Assembly (NCBI GenBank): GCA_016234745.1
Contig: JACRAR010000013.1
Location: forward strand, 1 to 51,126
From: Betaproteobacteria bacterium
GTDB taxonomy: Bacteria; Pseudomonadota; Gammaproteobacteria; Burkholderiales; Rhodocyclaceae
Reading direction: 5' to 3'
Length of the DNA stretch: 51,126 bases
Positions within the stretch are counted from its first letter, which is position 1. Each line of letters begins with the position of its first letter. Positions 8,986-17,367 of the stretch are shown here, one piece after another. Below the pieces are notes generated by a model that saw only the letters and a program-made list of their open reading frames with translations, did not search any database and was not told where the DNA came from. Both the position numbers and the translations under genes were made by a program.

Positions 8986-10269
8986 TTAATGAAGCAGTTG
9001 GTATTGAAGAAGATAGGTGCCTGCCCCGGCAAAATAGCCAACCAGCGCCAGCCCGCTTATTCTTTTCACATACCAAAAGAAGTGAATCTTTTCCAAGCCC
9101 ATGGCGGCTACGCCCGCTGCAGAGCCGATGATAAGGATTGATCCACCCGTACCCGCGCAGTACGCGAGGAATTCCCACAGGAAGTGATCAGGGGGATACT
9201 GGGTCAGGCTGTACATCCCCATTGATGCGGCAACCAAAGGCACGTTATCGACAATTGCACTGACAACCCCGATGATCAGAACGATGGCATCCTGCCGCCC
9301 AACCATCTGATCAAGCGACTGTGCCAATGCAGTCAGAATATGCGTATGTTCCAACGTCGCTACCGCAAGGAGAATGCCGATGAAGAAGACGATGGAGCCC
9401 ATGTCTATCCTGCTTAAGGCATGCACCAGCGTCAGATGCTGCTTGAACTCATCGGTCTTGCGGCGATGCACCAGATCGCCAACCAGCCAAAGGACGCCCA
9501 AGCCAAACAGAATTCCCATGAACGGTGGCAGATGCGTTACAGCCTTGAAGACGGGAACCGCCACCAAAATGCCCAGGCCCAGGAAGAACATCAGATTGCG
9601 TTCGTACACGGTAGAGTCCAAACCATGCTTCCTCTCCCTGGTTTGAGGAGCGTCAACGGGCCGCCCACGCAAGACAAAAGCCGTTAACGCCAAAGGCACA
9701 ACCATGCTGATCACGGCTGGCAAGAACACAGACTTGATGATCGCCAGCGACGTGATTTGGCCACCGATCCAGAGCATGGTGGTGGTCACATCCCCTATGG
9801 GAGACCATGCGCCACCGGAGTTGGCGGCGATAACAATGATTCCGGCAAAGAACAGACGGTCCTCATGCTTCCCCAACAGCTTGCGCATCAAGGAAATCAT
9901 CACAATGGTTGTCGTTAGGTTGTCGAGGATGGCACTCAGGAAGAAGGTGACAAATCCAACCAACCACATGAGCGTTGATAGCTTGGAAGTCCGAATTCGG
10001 CTGGTGATGACTTCAAATCCGTTATGGGCATCCACGACTTCAACGATGGTCATTGCACCCATCAGAAAGAAAACGATTTGGGCAGTCCCCATCAGCGATT
10101 CGCCGAGTTGTTCGCTAACCAGATGTGAATCGTTGGTCGCCAGGGCGTAAATTGTCCAAAGCAGTCCCGCACCGACCAGTGCAGATGCCGATTTGTTAAT
10201 CTTGATCGGATGTTCCAGCGCGATTGCAGCATAAGCTACGATGAAAACAACAACAATTGTGGTCAGCAC
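8986..10269 (-). CDS. nhaD: NhaD-family Na+/H+ antiporter
   Basis: About 427 residues with 12 or so hydrophobic segments. The family blocks are visible: ALEHPIKINKSASALVGAG at the N-terminus, SAILDNLTTTIVMISLMRKLL, AANSGGAWSPIGDVTTTMLW and IGVVSAIVDNVPLVAASMGMY. NhaD exchanges sodium (or lithium) for protons across the inner membrane. I chose GTG at 10269 because AAGGA lies about 9 bases upstream and the protein then begins directly with the first membrane helix; the longer frame needs a TTG at 10320 without a ribosome site. A MarR regulator is divergent upstream and two small membrane proteins follow. Confidence 0.9.
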   Translation of the reverse strand: MLTTIVVVFIVAYAAIALEHPIKINKSASALVGAGLLWTIYALATNDSHLVSEQLGESLMGTAQIVFFLMGAMTIVEVVDAHNGFEVITSRIRTSKLSTLMWLVGFVTFFLSAILDNLTTTIVMISLMRKLLGKHEDRLFFAGIIVIAANSGGAWSPIGDVTTTMLWIGGQITSLAIIKSVFLPAVISMVVPLALTAFVLRGRPVDAPQTRERKHGLDSTVYERNLMFFLGLGILVAVPVFKAVTHLPPFMGILFGLGVLWLVGDLVHRRKTDEFKQHLTLVHALSRIDMGSIVFFIGILLAVATLEHTHILTALAQSLDQMVGRQDAIVLIIGVVSAIVDNVPLVAASMGMYSLTQYPPDHFLWEFLAYCAGTGGSILIIGSAAGVAAMGLEKIHFFWYVKRISGLALVGYFAGAGTYLLQYQLLH

Positions 10270-10273
10270 TGTG

Positions 10274-10459
10274 TCATTCCTTGACGATATTGAGGCGATC
10301 GGTAACAGCCATGCCACCAAGCAGGAACAATGGTCCGCCTGAAAGCGGCACAGACCGAAGGCTTTTCAGAGCGAACAGAGCATAGGAAATCCCAGTTCCG
10401 CAGATAGTCTTGATTCTTGGCTGATGCGAATAGATCGCCGGGGTTATGGCGAAAGCGTC
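10274..10459 (-). pseudogene. Possible decayed small hydrophobic protein just upstream of nhaD
   Basis: A 61-codon frame ends TGA five bases before the nhaD GTG. Its product (DAFAITPAIYSHQ through GGPLFLLGGMAVTDRLNIVKE) reads like the end of a membrane protein. It has no in-frame start; an ATG with MAK lies nearby in another frame ahead of a stop, suggesting a frameshift. A competing 90-codon frame (10263-10535) has a better start (GAGG before ATG), but its Arg/Ser-rich product looks unnatural. I cannot decide whether either is real; the stretch could also be an untranslated leader. Confidence 0.3.
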
Positions 10460-10935
10460 TCAGCCTACTTAGCCATGATGCCCGCGTGCGATTTGCGCTG
10501 GAAAAGATATGGCCGAAAAAAGAAATCGTGGGCATATAGAATCCTCGTGTGGCGGCCCGACCAGCACGAAAACCTGTCTACGCCATGCACGTAGACACCC
10601 TATTTGATCTTACACATCTCAATGCTAAGCCTAACGTCTGTTCTAATCTTCGCGAGTTACCGCTAAGGATTGCGGATTAACGACCAAACCGCAGCAAATC
10701 GGTGAGAACGTTAAGCCGAGCATAAAGTGGACCTACTATGCTTGCGCTCTTGCTCCCCGCATCTGGACTCTAGTTACAGACCGTCTTCTGACATCGCATT
10801 CTCACAAATATACATGGTCGTGCAGTTTTGTGCAAAGGGACTTTCAAGTTGTCACTAGAAGTGCATTCCCGCGTGAAAAGTGAATACATGGGATTGGTCT
10901 TCCACTTTGATGAATAAATCTAGTACCATAGGGTC
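10460..10935. other. Divergent intergenic region between nhaD and marR
   Basis: No convincing gene is present. The region must hold the divergent promoters of nhaD (leftward) and the MarR gene (rightward). It is AT-richer than its neighbours near 10600-10900. No clear terminator or riboswitch fold was recognised by eye. Confidence 0.5.
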
Positions 10936-11457
10936 ATGGCTATCCCATCCCGCACGCCCAAGACAAAGGCTGATGCCCCAAGGCGAAAGCAGATTGCCGA
11001 CCCAGCAATGGAGGCACTGCAATATTTTCGGCTTATCTTCAAGTCGATCAAGAAGCACTTCATGTGGGTTGAGCAGCAAACCGGTGTCAATGGCGCTCAG
11101 TTGTGGGCTTTGGCAGCAATCGTCGAAAAGCCCGGCCTGAAGGTAACGGAACTCTCCAAAGCGCTTGCTATCCACCAAACGACCACAAGCAATCTGATCG
11201 ATAAGCTGGTGAAGCAGAAATTCGTGCGACGGGATCGAAGCAGTACGGACCAGCGCATTGTGTTCCTTTTTCCGGAGCCGAAAGGGATTAGCCTTGTTAA
11301 AGGGGCGCCCAAACCAATTCGCGGAGTACTCCCGGATTCCTTAAGTCGAATGCCCGAGTCCGATTTGGCGAAGTTGAACTTGTTACTGTCTAGCGTCGTT
11401 CGCAATATGAAAGTGCGCGATGCGTCAGGAAAAACTACGCCACTCGCCGATATCTGA
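10936..11457 (+). CDS. MarR-family transcriptional regulator
   Basis: 173 residues. The winged-helix core is clear: GVNGAQLWALAAIVEKPGLKVTELSKALAIHQTTTSNLIDKLVKQKFVRR then a wing with DRSSTDQRIVFLF. It has a basic N-terminal extension (about 25 residues) and a short Gly-poor C-terminus. MarR proteins act as dimers and commonly repress neighbouring genes until a ligand binds. The gene is divergent from nhaD across about 670 bases, so nhaD or its own gene may be its target; no operator was identified. Confidence 0.85.
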   Translation: MAIPSRTPKTKADAPRRKQIADPAMEALQYFRLIFKSIKKHFMWVEQQTGVNGAQLWALAAIVEKPGLKVTELSKALAIHQTTTSNLIDKLVKQKFVRRDRSSTDQRIVFLFPEPKGISLVKGAPKPIRGVLPDSLSRMPESDLAKLNLLLSSVVRNMKVRDASGKTTPLADI

Positions 11458-11691
11458 CCAAGAAGGGCAATCGCATCGAACCAATACGCCAACAGAATGA
11501 ATTAGCACCCAAGATTCTGCACGGCAAATGTAAGTAACCGTCTGATATCGCACCTTTTGAGGTGCGGGTTACTGCCCGCTCGACGTGTGTGGTGAAGATT
11601 CCTCATACGCATAGTTGCAGCATGCAGTATGGGCTAACTCCTAGCCTTCATCGAGGAGACAATCAAACATTTCCAAATTGTTGGAAAGCGC

Positions 11692-11910
11692 ATGCGGCGG
11701 TCTCCATCGGCAATTGAGGGCGACATAGCTGCCTTTCGGTTTACCCAGGCGATCCGCCTGCGCCGTCAGCTTGATTCATTAAAGGACGACCAAGCCCCTA
11801 ACTGCCTCGATCCCTATGCGCTCAATGATTTGGACCAGCGTATGCTTCGCGAGTCGCTACGGCAGGCCCAATCCCTTCAGGACCGACTAAGACTCGACTA
11901 CCATCTATGA
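11692..11910 (+). pseudogene. C-terminal remnant of a DUF294 (CBS/nucleotidyltransferase-type) protein
   Basis: 72 codons. The product (AAFRFTQAIRLRRQLDSL, then CLDPYALNDLDQRMLRESLRQAQSLQDRLRLDYHL) matches from memory the C-terminal DUF294_C end of much larger proteins with cNMP-binding, CBS and nucleotidyltransferase domains. All N-terminal domains are missing. A GGAAAG precedes the ATG, so the fragment may still be translated. It overlaps the next gene by ATGA, and in intact loci the same partner, a DnaQ-like exonuclease, follows. The loss is thus probably a 5' deletion. Confidence 0.65.
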
Positions 11911-12485
11911 AGTTCGGCGACAGTCTATGGAAGCGGGTCAAGGCATTCGACGTTGGCAGCAGCTTAACATCCCCACCGCTGGCCGAGGCCCGCTTCTTCC
12001 TGCTCGATGTGGATGTGACGGGTGTCAATATCCGCCGAGATCGAGCGATAGGCATCGCGATACTCCCTTTTGATTCAGGACGATTCCGCGTCTCCGATAT
12101 CGTCTGGACTCCCCTGGCCTTATCGGACGAAGGAGGTAAAGAAAGTTCCTGGCGTGACAGTTATGCCGAGATGGTCGAGTCGATTGCAGCAAGCCCAGTC
12201 ATTACCTATAACCCCCGATTTGTCAGGCACATGATCAAGCACATCGCCGATGAGCACGATTTGTCATTGCCGTATGGCAGCGAATGGATTGATCTCGCAG
12301 CGATCCTGGACGGTGCTATTGGCCGGGAAGCAGGAGAAGACGCTTCCTTGCACAGTTGGCAAAGGAGATTGGACATCGAGGTGCGAGAGGGACATTCCGC
12401 GATTGCAGATGTCTTCGCGATGGCACAGCTTCTCGAAGTGGCATTTGGCTACTGCGAGGATCTGAGGATCGCGACTTTGGATTAA
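11907..12485 (+). CDS. DnaQ-like 3'-5' exonuclease-fold protein with degenerate active site
   Basis: 192 residues, start overlapping the previous stop (ATGA). The DEDDh exonuclease fold is visible: first motif LLDVDVTG (normally DxExTG, so Glu is Asp here), second motif TYNPRFVRHMI (the usual FD Asp appears as Val), third motif GHSAIADVFAMAQLL (HxAxxD intact). The family trims DNA or RNA ends with two metal ions. Two of four acidic ligands differ from the consensus, so activity is doubtful. The upstream partner is also truncated, and the pair may be decaying together. Confidence 0.7.
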   Translation: MKFGDSLWKRVKAFDVGSSLTSPPLAEARFFLLDVDVTGVNIRRDRAIGIAILPFDSGRFRVSDIVWTPLALSDEGGKESSWRDSYAEMVESIAASPVITYNPRFVRHMIKHIADEHDLSLPYGSEWIDLAAILDGAIGREAGEDASLHSWQRRLDIEVREGHSAIADVFAMAQLLEVAFGYCEDLRIATLD

Positions 12486-12532
12486 TTGATGGCCCAACAT
12501 AAGTCGCGCCGCTGGTTCCGCGGGGACTAACA

Positions 12533-12557
12533 GAAAAAAGCCCCGGTTTCCCGGGGC
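12533..12557 (-). terminator. Rho-independent terminator of the OmpA-domain gene
   Basis: A 7-bp GC stem (gccccgg/ccggggc) with a 4-base loop is followed, on the minus strand, by a run of six T. It lies 27 bases after the stop of the leftward OmpA-domain gene. Confidence 0.85.
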
Positions 12558-12583
12558 AGTCACCAATTCCATTGCGGGTGACG

Positions 12584-13294
12584 TCAGGGATTCTTGATTT
12601 CGGCATAACGAAATTCGACGCGACGGTAGGAGGTACGGCACACGTCAGTTAGACAAGGGGCCGTGGATTCGTCTTGGCCGTAGCTTGTCACTCGGATCTG
12701 CGAAGGCGCCACATCAAGGGCGATCAGTTGGTTGCGAACAATATTGGCGCGGGATGTGCCTAGCGCAACACTGTATGAACTGCTCGAGTAATCGTCAGTG
12801 TAGCCATACAAGGTCACCGTTAGCCGCCGATTGGCGCGAAGTCGCTCCGCATGGCGCCTTATCCATTCCATCGCCGACTCGGTCAATTGCGTTGAGCCAT
12901 AGGCGAAGTAGATGCTATTCATGTTACTTACGCGCAGCCACTTGCCCTCAGTAGCCACTGGAACCCCGGTAGATTCGCCTGACATCGCAGGGTTGGCGCC
13001 AGGCTCACTGACCGCGTTTTGTGGAGCCAAGTCTTCCCCATGAAGGCCAATTCGCTCGGTATTCTCCTGATCCGATAGGGTTGGAGCGGGCTGCTGAGCG
13101 GCATCTGTCGGGACGGCGGGTGCCGTCGATTTCTGGGCGTCCTGTGGCGATGCGGCCGTGCAAACGTCAGTAGTGGCTGCAAGAAGTAGCGTTGACAGAA
13201 TTAGCATCAGGATTGCGGAGTAAAGCATTGTGTGCCCCGGTTGATAGCCAAAACCATTCAAGCTGTCAAAGGATGCAATCCCCGATTCGTCCAT
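12584..13294 (-). CDS. OmpA-family C-terminal domain protein, envelope-anchored
   Basis: 236 residues from ATG at 13294, chosen for the strong GAGGTG five bases upstream. A hydrophobic helix (about 23-41) works as membrane anchor or late signal peptide. A Pro/Ala-rich linker follows, then an OmpA peptidoglycan-binding domain: IYFAYGSTQLTESAMEWIRRHAERLR, TLYGYTDDYSSSSYSVALGTSRANIVRNQL and YGQDESTAPCLTDVCRTSYRRVEFRY. A Cys pair in the last part (CLTDVC) may form a disulfide. Such proteins tie the envelope to peptidoglycan. The gene is divergent from a Pal-like gene of the same fold. Confidence 0.85.
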   Translation of the reverse strand: MDESGIASFDSLNGFGYQPGHTMLYSAILMLILSTLLLAATTDVCTAASPQDAQKSTAPAVPTDAAQQPAPTLSDQENTERIGLHGEDLAPQNAVSEPGANPAMSGESTGVPVATEGKWLRVSNMNSIYFAYGSTQLTESAMEWIRRHAERLRANRRLTVTLYGYTDDYSSSSYSVALGTSRANIVRNQLIALDVAPSQIRVTSYGQDESTAPCLTDVCRTSYRRVEFRYAEIKNP

Positions 13295-13418
13295 TTTCAC
13301 CTCTGGATAAGTTCCGCGCGCTGTGCCGACCGGGAAGCAATTATTCATCCCGGCAGTTGCGCGCAGACACTTAATACATTATATTTGTACAAACGTTATT
13401 CTAAGCGAAGGAGAAGTT

Positions 13419-13940
13419 ATGAAAAAGCTAATTTTGATGGTCGTAGCTTGTCTGGTTCTGACCGCATGCTCAAGCCCGGTTAAGAAAGCTGAGGAATCAC
13501 AACCAATGCAACCAGCGCAAGTGGCCAAGCCAGTTCCGGCAGCTGCTACCCCAGTAGTTCAAACCGAGAGCGAGGCAGTCAAGCAAGCGCGCCTAATTCA
13601 GGAACTGTCGAAGAAGAGTGTCTATTTTGATTATGATGATTTCATTATCAAGCCTCAGTACCAGGATGTGATTCTTCAGCAAGCGGAATTCATTAAGAAG
13701 ACGAACAAGGACAAGGTGATGCTCGAAGGAAATGCTGACGAGAGGGGAAGTACGGAATACAACCTGGCGCTTGGCCAAAAGCGAGCTGAGGCAGTGAGAA
13801 AGGCACTAGTGATCATGGGCGTACCTGACAGCCGCCTTGAGGCAATCAGCTATGGGGAAGAAAAGCCGCGCGCGACTTGCCATGAAGACAAGTGCTGGCA
13901 GGAAAACCGACGTGTGGATTTTGTTCATAAGGTGAAATAA
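13419..13940 (+). CDS. Peptidoglycan-associated (Pal-like) OmpA-family lipoprotein
   Basis: 173 residues from ATG at 13419 with AAGGAG six bases upstream; the open frame begins earlier but lacks a comparable site. The N-terminus is a lipoprotein signal with lipobox LTAC and mature Cys at about 18. A low-complexity linker leads to the OmpA/Pal domain: VYFDYDDFIIKPQYQDVILQQAEFI, LEGNADERGSTEYNLALGQKRAEAVRKAL and SYGEEKPRATCHEDKCWQENRRVDF. It should sit in the outer membrane and bind peptidoglycan. No tolQRAB genes are adjacent, so this is probably a Pal paralogue. Confidence 0.85.
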   Translation: MKKLILMVVACLVLTACSSPVKKAEESQPMQPAQVAKPVPAAATPVVQTESEAVKQARLIQELSKKSVYFDYDDFIIKPQYQDVILQQAEFIKKTNKDKVMLEGNADERGSTEYNLALGQKRAEAVRKALVIMGVPDSRLEAISYGEEKPRATCHEDKCWQENRRVDFVHKVK

Positions 13941-14100
13941 GGGTCTGGCGTCGAGGGAAATCGGCTTCCCCTCGTTACCAGCTCGATAAGAGCATCTGTG
14001 CGCTTTGGCCTTTCTTGTGTGCCTCGATTGTCGAGCTGCGCAGAGAAAATTACCTGGAACAAATCAACTACTGAGCGAGGCAACAATATCAACCAAATAG

Positions 14101-14379
14101 GTGAAGCGCTTGGTCGGGAAACCCCCCTTATTTGTACTGCATGCTGATGATGACCGGGCGGATGCAAGTTTGGTCAAGACGGCGCTGAGCCAGAATCAGA
14201 TCAGCGCGAACTTGCTTCAAGTCTCTGATGGCGGCGAGATTCTGAGGTATCTGCACGAGCAAAGCAGTCATTCAGCCGACTTGGTGTGCCCGGATTTGAT
14301 CCTGTTAGATTTGTATATGCCCACCATGGACGGTCGCAGGTGCTTAAGTGCACTCAAAGAAGATGAATTCTTGAAATGA
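14101..14379 (+). pseudogene. Truncated Rcp1-type response-regulator receiver domain
   Basis: 92 codons from a GTG. The product begins as a CheY-like receiver of the type used by phytochrome-linked regulators: FVLHADDDRADASLVKTAL (acidic pair) and LILLDLYMPTMDGRRCLSALK (phospho-acceptor Asp). It stops right after EDEFLK, where the family continues with a PVVVLTTS-type strand and the conserved Lys. The last third of the fold is missing, so it cannot be a working receiver. A deletion or frameshift near 14380 is likely. Confidence 0.7.
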
Positions 14380-14439
14380 AACCCGGCTTGTGGTCGCAGA
14401 AGGCGCGCTAGGTATTTGAACCTGAATAGGGAGACAAAC

Positions 14440-15240
14440 ATGAACGTGATGCAGCGCAGGACAATCATCGGCATCGGCGCTCTCATTCTTGTTGCGGCGG
14501 GCTTTTACGCTTGGTATGCATTCAGGGAAAGCCCACCTATACCTGCACCCGTTGCCCAAGGCCCGGTTTCCAAGCCGCTAGCTGAAACAACTCCCACAAT
14601 GAACTATCCGATCGAACTCCCGGCTGCACCGGTGGGTGTGCCCTTACCGTCACTTGATCTGAGCGACAAGGAGGTCGGAGACTCGCTGGCACTATTGTTT
14701 GGCTGGAAATCCCTGCCCACCTTGATCTATCCCGGCAAGATGATTCGCCGGTTCGTTGCCACCATAGATAACCTCCCGCGGCAGTTTGCTCCTGCACGCA
14801 TGTGGCCGGTGAGGCCGGTTACCGGGGCCTTCGTCGTGATCAAGACCGACACCGGGCTGGTCATCAGCCCGAACAATGCCGCGCGCTATGCACCCTACAT
14901 CAAGCTGCTGCAGTCGGTAGATGTGCACGGGCTGGTGGATTGGTATGTCCGCTACTATCCGCTCTTTCAGCAGGCCTATCAAGAACTGGGCTATCCGACG
15001 GGCTATTTCAATAACCGCCTTATTGAAACCCTTGATAACTTACTCGACGCTCCCGAGGTATCCGCTCCGGTGAGAGTCGTTCAACCGAAAGTATTGTCCG
15101 AGTTCTCGGATCCGGCACTCGAGAAGCTTTCCGCAGGCCAGAAGATTATGATCCGAATGGGTAGCGAGAATTCGGCTCGTGCTAAGGCCTCATTGCGCGC
15201 CATCCGAAGCGAAGTTATGCGCCGAGTATCGGTCAAGTGA
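14440..15240 (+). CDS. DUF3014-domain membrane-anchored protein
   Basis: 266 residues from ATG at 14440, preceded by AGGGAG. There is one N-terminal transmembrane helix (about 7-27), a Pro-rich linker, then a conserved periplasmic domain: YPGKMIRRFVATIDNLPRQ, NNAARYAPYIKLLQSVD and WYVRYYPLFQQAYQELGYP, followed by a tail reading QKIMIRMGSENSARAKASLRAIR. These match my memory of the DUF3014 family, whose function is unknown. It is oriented with the ankyrin lipoprotein gene downstream (33-base gap) and may share its transcript. Confidence 0.75.
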   Translation: MNVMQRRTIIGIGALILVAAGFYAWYAFRESPPIPAPVAQGPVSKPLAETTPTMNYPIELPAAPVGVPLPSLDLSDKEVGDSLALLFGWKSLPTLIYPGKMIRRFVATIDNLPRQFAPARMWPVRPVTGAFVVIKTDTGLVISPNNAARYAPYIKLLQSVDVHGLVDWYVRYYPLFQQAYQELGYPTGYFNNRLIETLDNLLDAPEVSAPVRVVQPKVLSEFSDPALEKLSAGQKIMIRMGSENSARAKASLRAIRSEVMRRVSVK

Positions 15241-15273
15241 CCGCAGCTCGAGCAAGAATCTTGAGGTGAAGGT

Positions 15274-15924
15274 ATGAAACAGTTAAGGATATCTGGCGCT
15301 TACGCAATTGTGTACTTCATGATCGCGGCCTCGATTGGACTGCTGACGGCTTGCGAGAACGGTAGATCGGCAGACGCTTCTTCGGGAGCACCGAATGTTG
15401 CCCAAACAGGATCTGAAAAGCCATGTTTTCGTCCAGTAGGAAAACTTGATGAAAAGGACAATGCAATCTTTACTGCCGTTGCATCTGGGGATATTCTTCG
15501 TTTGCAGGAAGCCATTGACGCCGGAGGTAATGTCAATGCAGCTGATTTACTTAAGCGCACTCCGCTGTTCGCCGCTGCGTTCTGCGGTCAGCGGCGATTG
15601 GCAGACCTATTAGTCGAAAAGGGATGCCTTGTTGATGCTAAGGACTTCAATGGGAGTTCCCCGCTTCATTCCGCGGTGATTATGGGTAGCCGAGAGGTAA
15701 TGGAAACGTTGCTTGTGAAAGGAGCAAACATCAACATTCAGGATTCAGTGGGATATACGCCTTTGCATTTGGCTGCTGCGACAGACCAAGTGGACATGGT
15801 AAGGACACTTATCGAGCACGGCGCCAATCCGCAGATCACTGCTAAGAATGGACTGACACCCGCCGCTCTGGGTGCCAGGAATAGTCACCCCCGGGCGGTT
15901 GCGGCGATCAAGAGATCTCAATGA
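15274..15924 (+). CDS. Ankyrin-repeat lipoprotein
   Basis: 216 residues. A lipoprotein signal ends in LLTAC with Cys at about 27. About four ankyrin repeats follow (roughly 60-210): DEKDNAIFTAVASGDILRLQ, ADLLKRTPLFAAAFCGQRRLADLLVEKG, DFNGSSPLHSAVIMGSREVMETLLVKGANI and SVGYTPLHLAAATDQVDMVRTLIEHGAN. Ankyrin repeats bind other proteins; periplasmic or outer-membrane location is predicted. The partner is unknown. Confidence 0.85.
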   Translation: MKQLRISGAYAIVYFMIAASIGLLTACENGRSADASSGAPNVAQTGSEKPCFRPVGKLDEKDNAIFTAVASGDILRLQEAIDAGGNVNAADLLKRTPLFAAAFCGQRRLADLLVEKGCLVDAKDFNGSSPLHSAVIMGSREVMETLLVKGANINIQDSVGYTPLHLAAATDQVDMVRTLIEHGANPQITAKNGLTPAALGARNSHPRAVAAIKRSQ

Positions 15925-16013
15925 AAAGCGGGCAATGACCTAAGGCCCTTAAGATACCTGAATTCCATTGATAGGTTCTCCTTGAGGTCTCCCGACTTGG
16001 TATCAGCCGAAAA

Positions 16014-16757
16014 ATGCAACCATTGATCGTCCTCCCGGTCCTCTTTGGTTTTTCGCTGATTAGCGGCATGCTGGGCATTGGCGTTGCTTTTGCGGCAGTT
16101 CCACTCCTCTCGCTGTTCATGAGTGACCTGGTCAATCAAGTCCATCCCTTGAGCTTGGTACTCAACGGTGTTACAGCACTATTTTCGGTTTTTGGATTTC
16201 TTCATGCGGGGCTGGTTCGCTGGAGAAAAGCCATACTGCTCTGTCTTCCAACAACGCTTGGCGCGCCGCTGGGCGCAGTGCTAGCCCACTACTTACTCGA
16301 GATACACTTGTGGTTAATCTATTTCATTGCTGTCAGCTATTTGCTGTATGAAATCTTCTTCGCAGAGGTGGCTACGGATAATAGCGTGCAGCGCTTCCCG
16401 CTTGCCTGGTGGCTAGCCTTTCCTATATCGGCCATCACCGGCATGATCGGGGTCGGCCCGGGTTTCCTGCTGGTGCCCGTACTGGCAAAGTGCGGCGTCA
16501 ATTTTAAGGAGGCCGCCGCATTGAATGCCGTTGCCGTGGTTCCTTCGTCCTTTGCTGCAGCATCAATGCATCTGAGTCATGCCCATATCGAAGCTGGAAC
16601 GGCAGCACTGCTACTCGGCTGTGGTGCGGCTGGCGCACTCTTAGGGTCGATCTTGTCCAGTAGGGTGATGCCAACGCTGCTGCTGAAGCGTATTCTTGGC
16701 GTGACGATTCTGGTCGTGACGCTGTATAAGATTGCTCAACTGCTAGGTCTCTTGTGA
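16014..16757 (+). CDS. TauE/SafE-family sulfite/anion exporter
   Basis: 247 residues with about eight transmembrane segments. Two internally similar halves carry the family signatures: SLISGMLGIGVAFAAVPLLSLF near the N-terminus and AITGMIGVGPGFLLVPVLA in the second half. TauE/SafE proteins move sulfite, sulfoacetate or related organic anions outward across the inner membrane. No sulfur-metabolism gene is adjacent, so the substrate is open. The start lacks a clear ribosome site. Confidence 0.82.
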   Translation: MQPLIVLPVLFGFSLISGMLGIGVAFAAVPLLSLFMSDLVNQVHPLSLVLNGVTALFSVFGFLHAGLVRWRKAILLCLPTTLGAPLGAVLAHYLLEIHLWLIYFIAVSYLLYEIFFAEVATDNSVQRFPLAWWLAFPISAITGMIGVGPGFLLVPVLAKCGVNFKEAAALNAVAVVPSSFAAASMHLSHAHIEAGTAALLLGCGAAGALLGSILSSRVMPTLLLKRILGVTILVVTLYKIAQLLGLL

Positions 16758-16858
16758 ACTGTTTCATAGACTTGCATCCGACTGACTGTACTGGCGATGA
16801 TTATATTTGATTGGCATATAGCTAAGCGACAGGTACTCCAGTAAGGCGGATTCAGAAT

Positions 16859-16993
16859 TTACTGAATCTGAAATTTCCCGCTACGTGCATCCAGCAATTC
16901 GATGAAACGAAACCAAAAGGCTTTTCCTGCCGCGCCGAGCTTGAAGCGCATTTCGGCTGACGAAAAATCATATGCGGGACGGAATGTGACAAT
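16859..16993 (-). pseudogene. Possible C-terminal remnant of an unidentified gene
   Basis: A short leftward frame of 44 codons ends TAA and reads FRPAYDFSSAEMRFKLGA then GKAFWFRFIELLDARSGKF, which looks like natural protein. It has no start and follows an in-frame stop. A 7-bp inverted repeat (gattcag/ctgaatc) overlaps its end. I do not recognise the parent family. The stretch 16758-17083 shows nothing else. Confidence 0.25.
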
Positions 16994-17083
16994 TCAGAGC
17001 GATTCGCGGTTTCACTGCAAACCGTGCGCATCGAGCTAATACGGTAGTGTTTGAAATCTAAGGTGCTGGCTTCGGTGAAACCC

Positions 17084-17257
17084 TTATGAATCCGTTACAG
17101 ACGTCTCAAATTGACCCTTCCATGTACAGACAGAGGTTTTGTTGCTGGGTCTGAGGTACGACTCATTTACCGAGTCCAGGGGAAAGTAATGATTGCCCTC
17201 GACAACTACTGTGTCGTCAGACTCCGCTATCACCTCGTCTTTCCAAATCGCTTTCAC
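17084..17257 (-). pseudogene. Truncated DUF427-domain gene
   Basis: From GTG at 17257 the product reads VKAIWKDEVIAESDDTVVVE then GNHYFPLDSV, SYLRPSNKTSVCTWKG. This is the conserved first half of DUF427 proteins (about 95-120 residues). After CTWKG the family continues with a YY-containing strand and a Tyr/Trp-rich end, but here the frame ends 11 codons later in unrelated sequence. The second half was not found downstream in any frame. It is a 3'-truncated gene. Confidence 0.65.
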
Positions 17258-17367
17258 GGTCGCTTCGCTCCTATCGCATTTACTTACAGAATTCTTAAAA
17301 CCGGTCTCCACGGCGGACGGGAAGGGTGTGCGATCAGAAGTTGCTGGCTAGCCGGGGTCATCGAACC

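Noticed and set aside
10263-10535. 90-residue gene overlapping the nhaD start
   Set aside because: It has a fair ribosome site, but the Arg/Ser/Trp-rich product looks unnatural; noted only with the possible remnant in another frame.
16999-17010. Left attachment copy of the tRNA-Arg 3' end
   Set aside because: Only about 10 bases (gagcgattcg) match, too short for an att site and far outside the accessory region.
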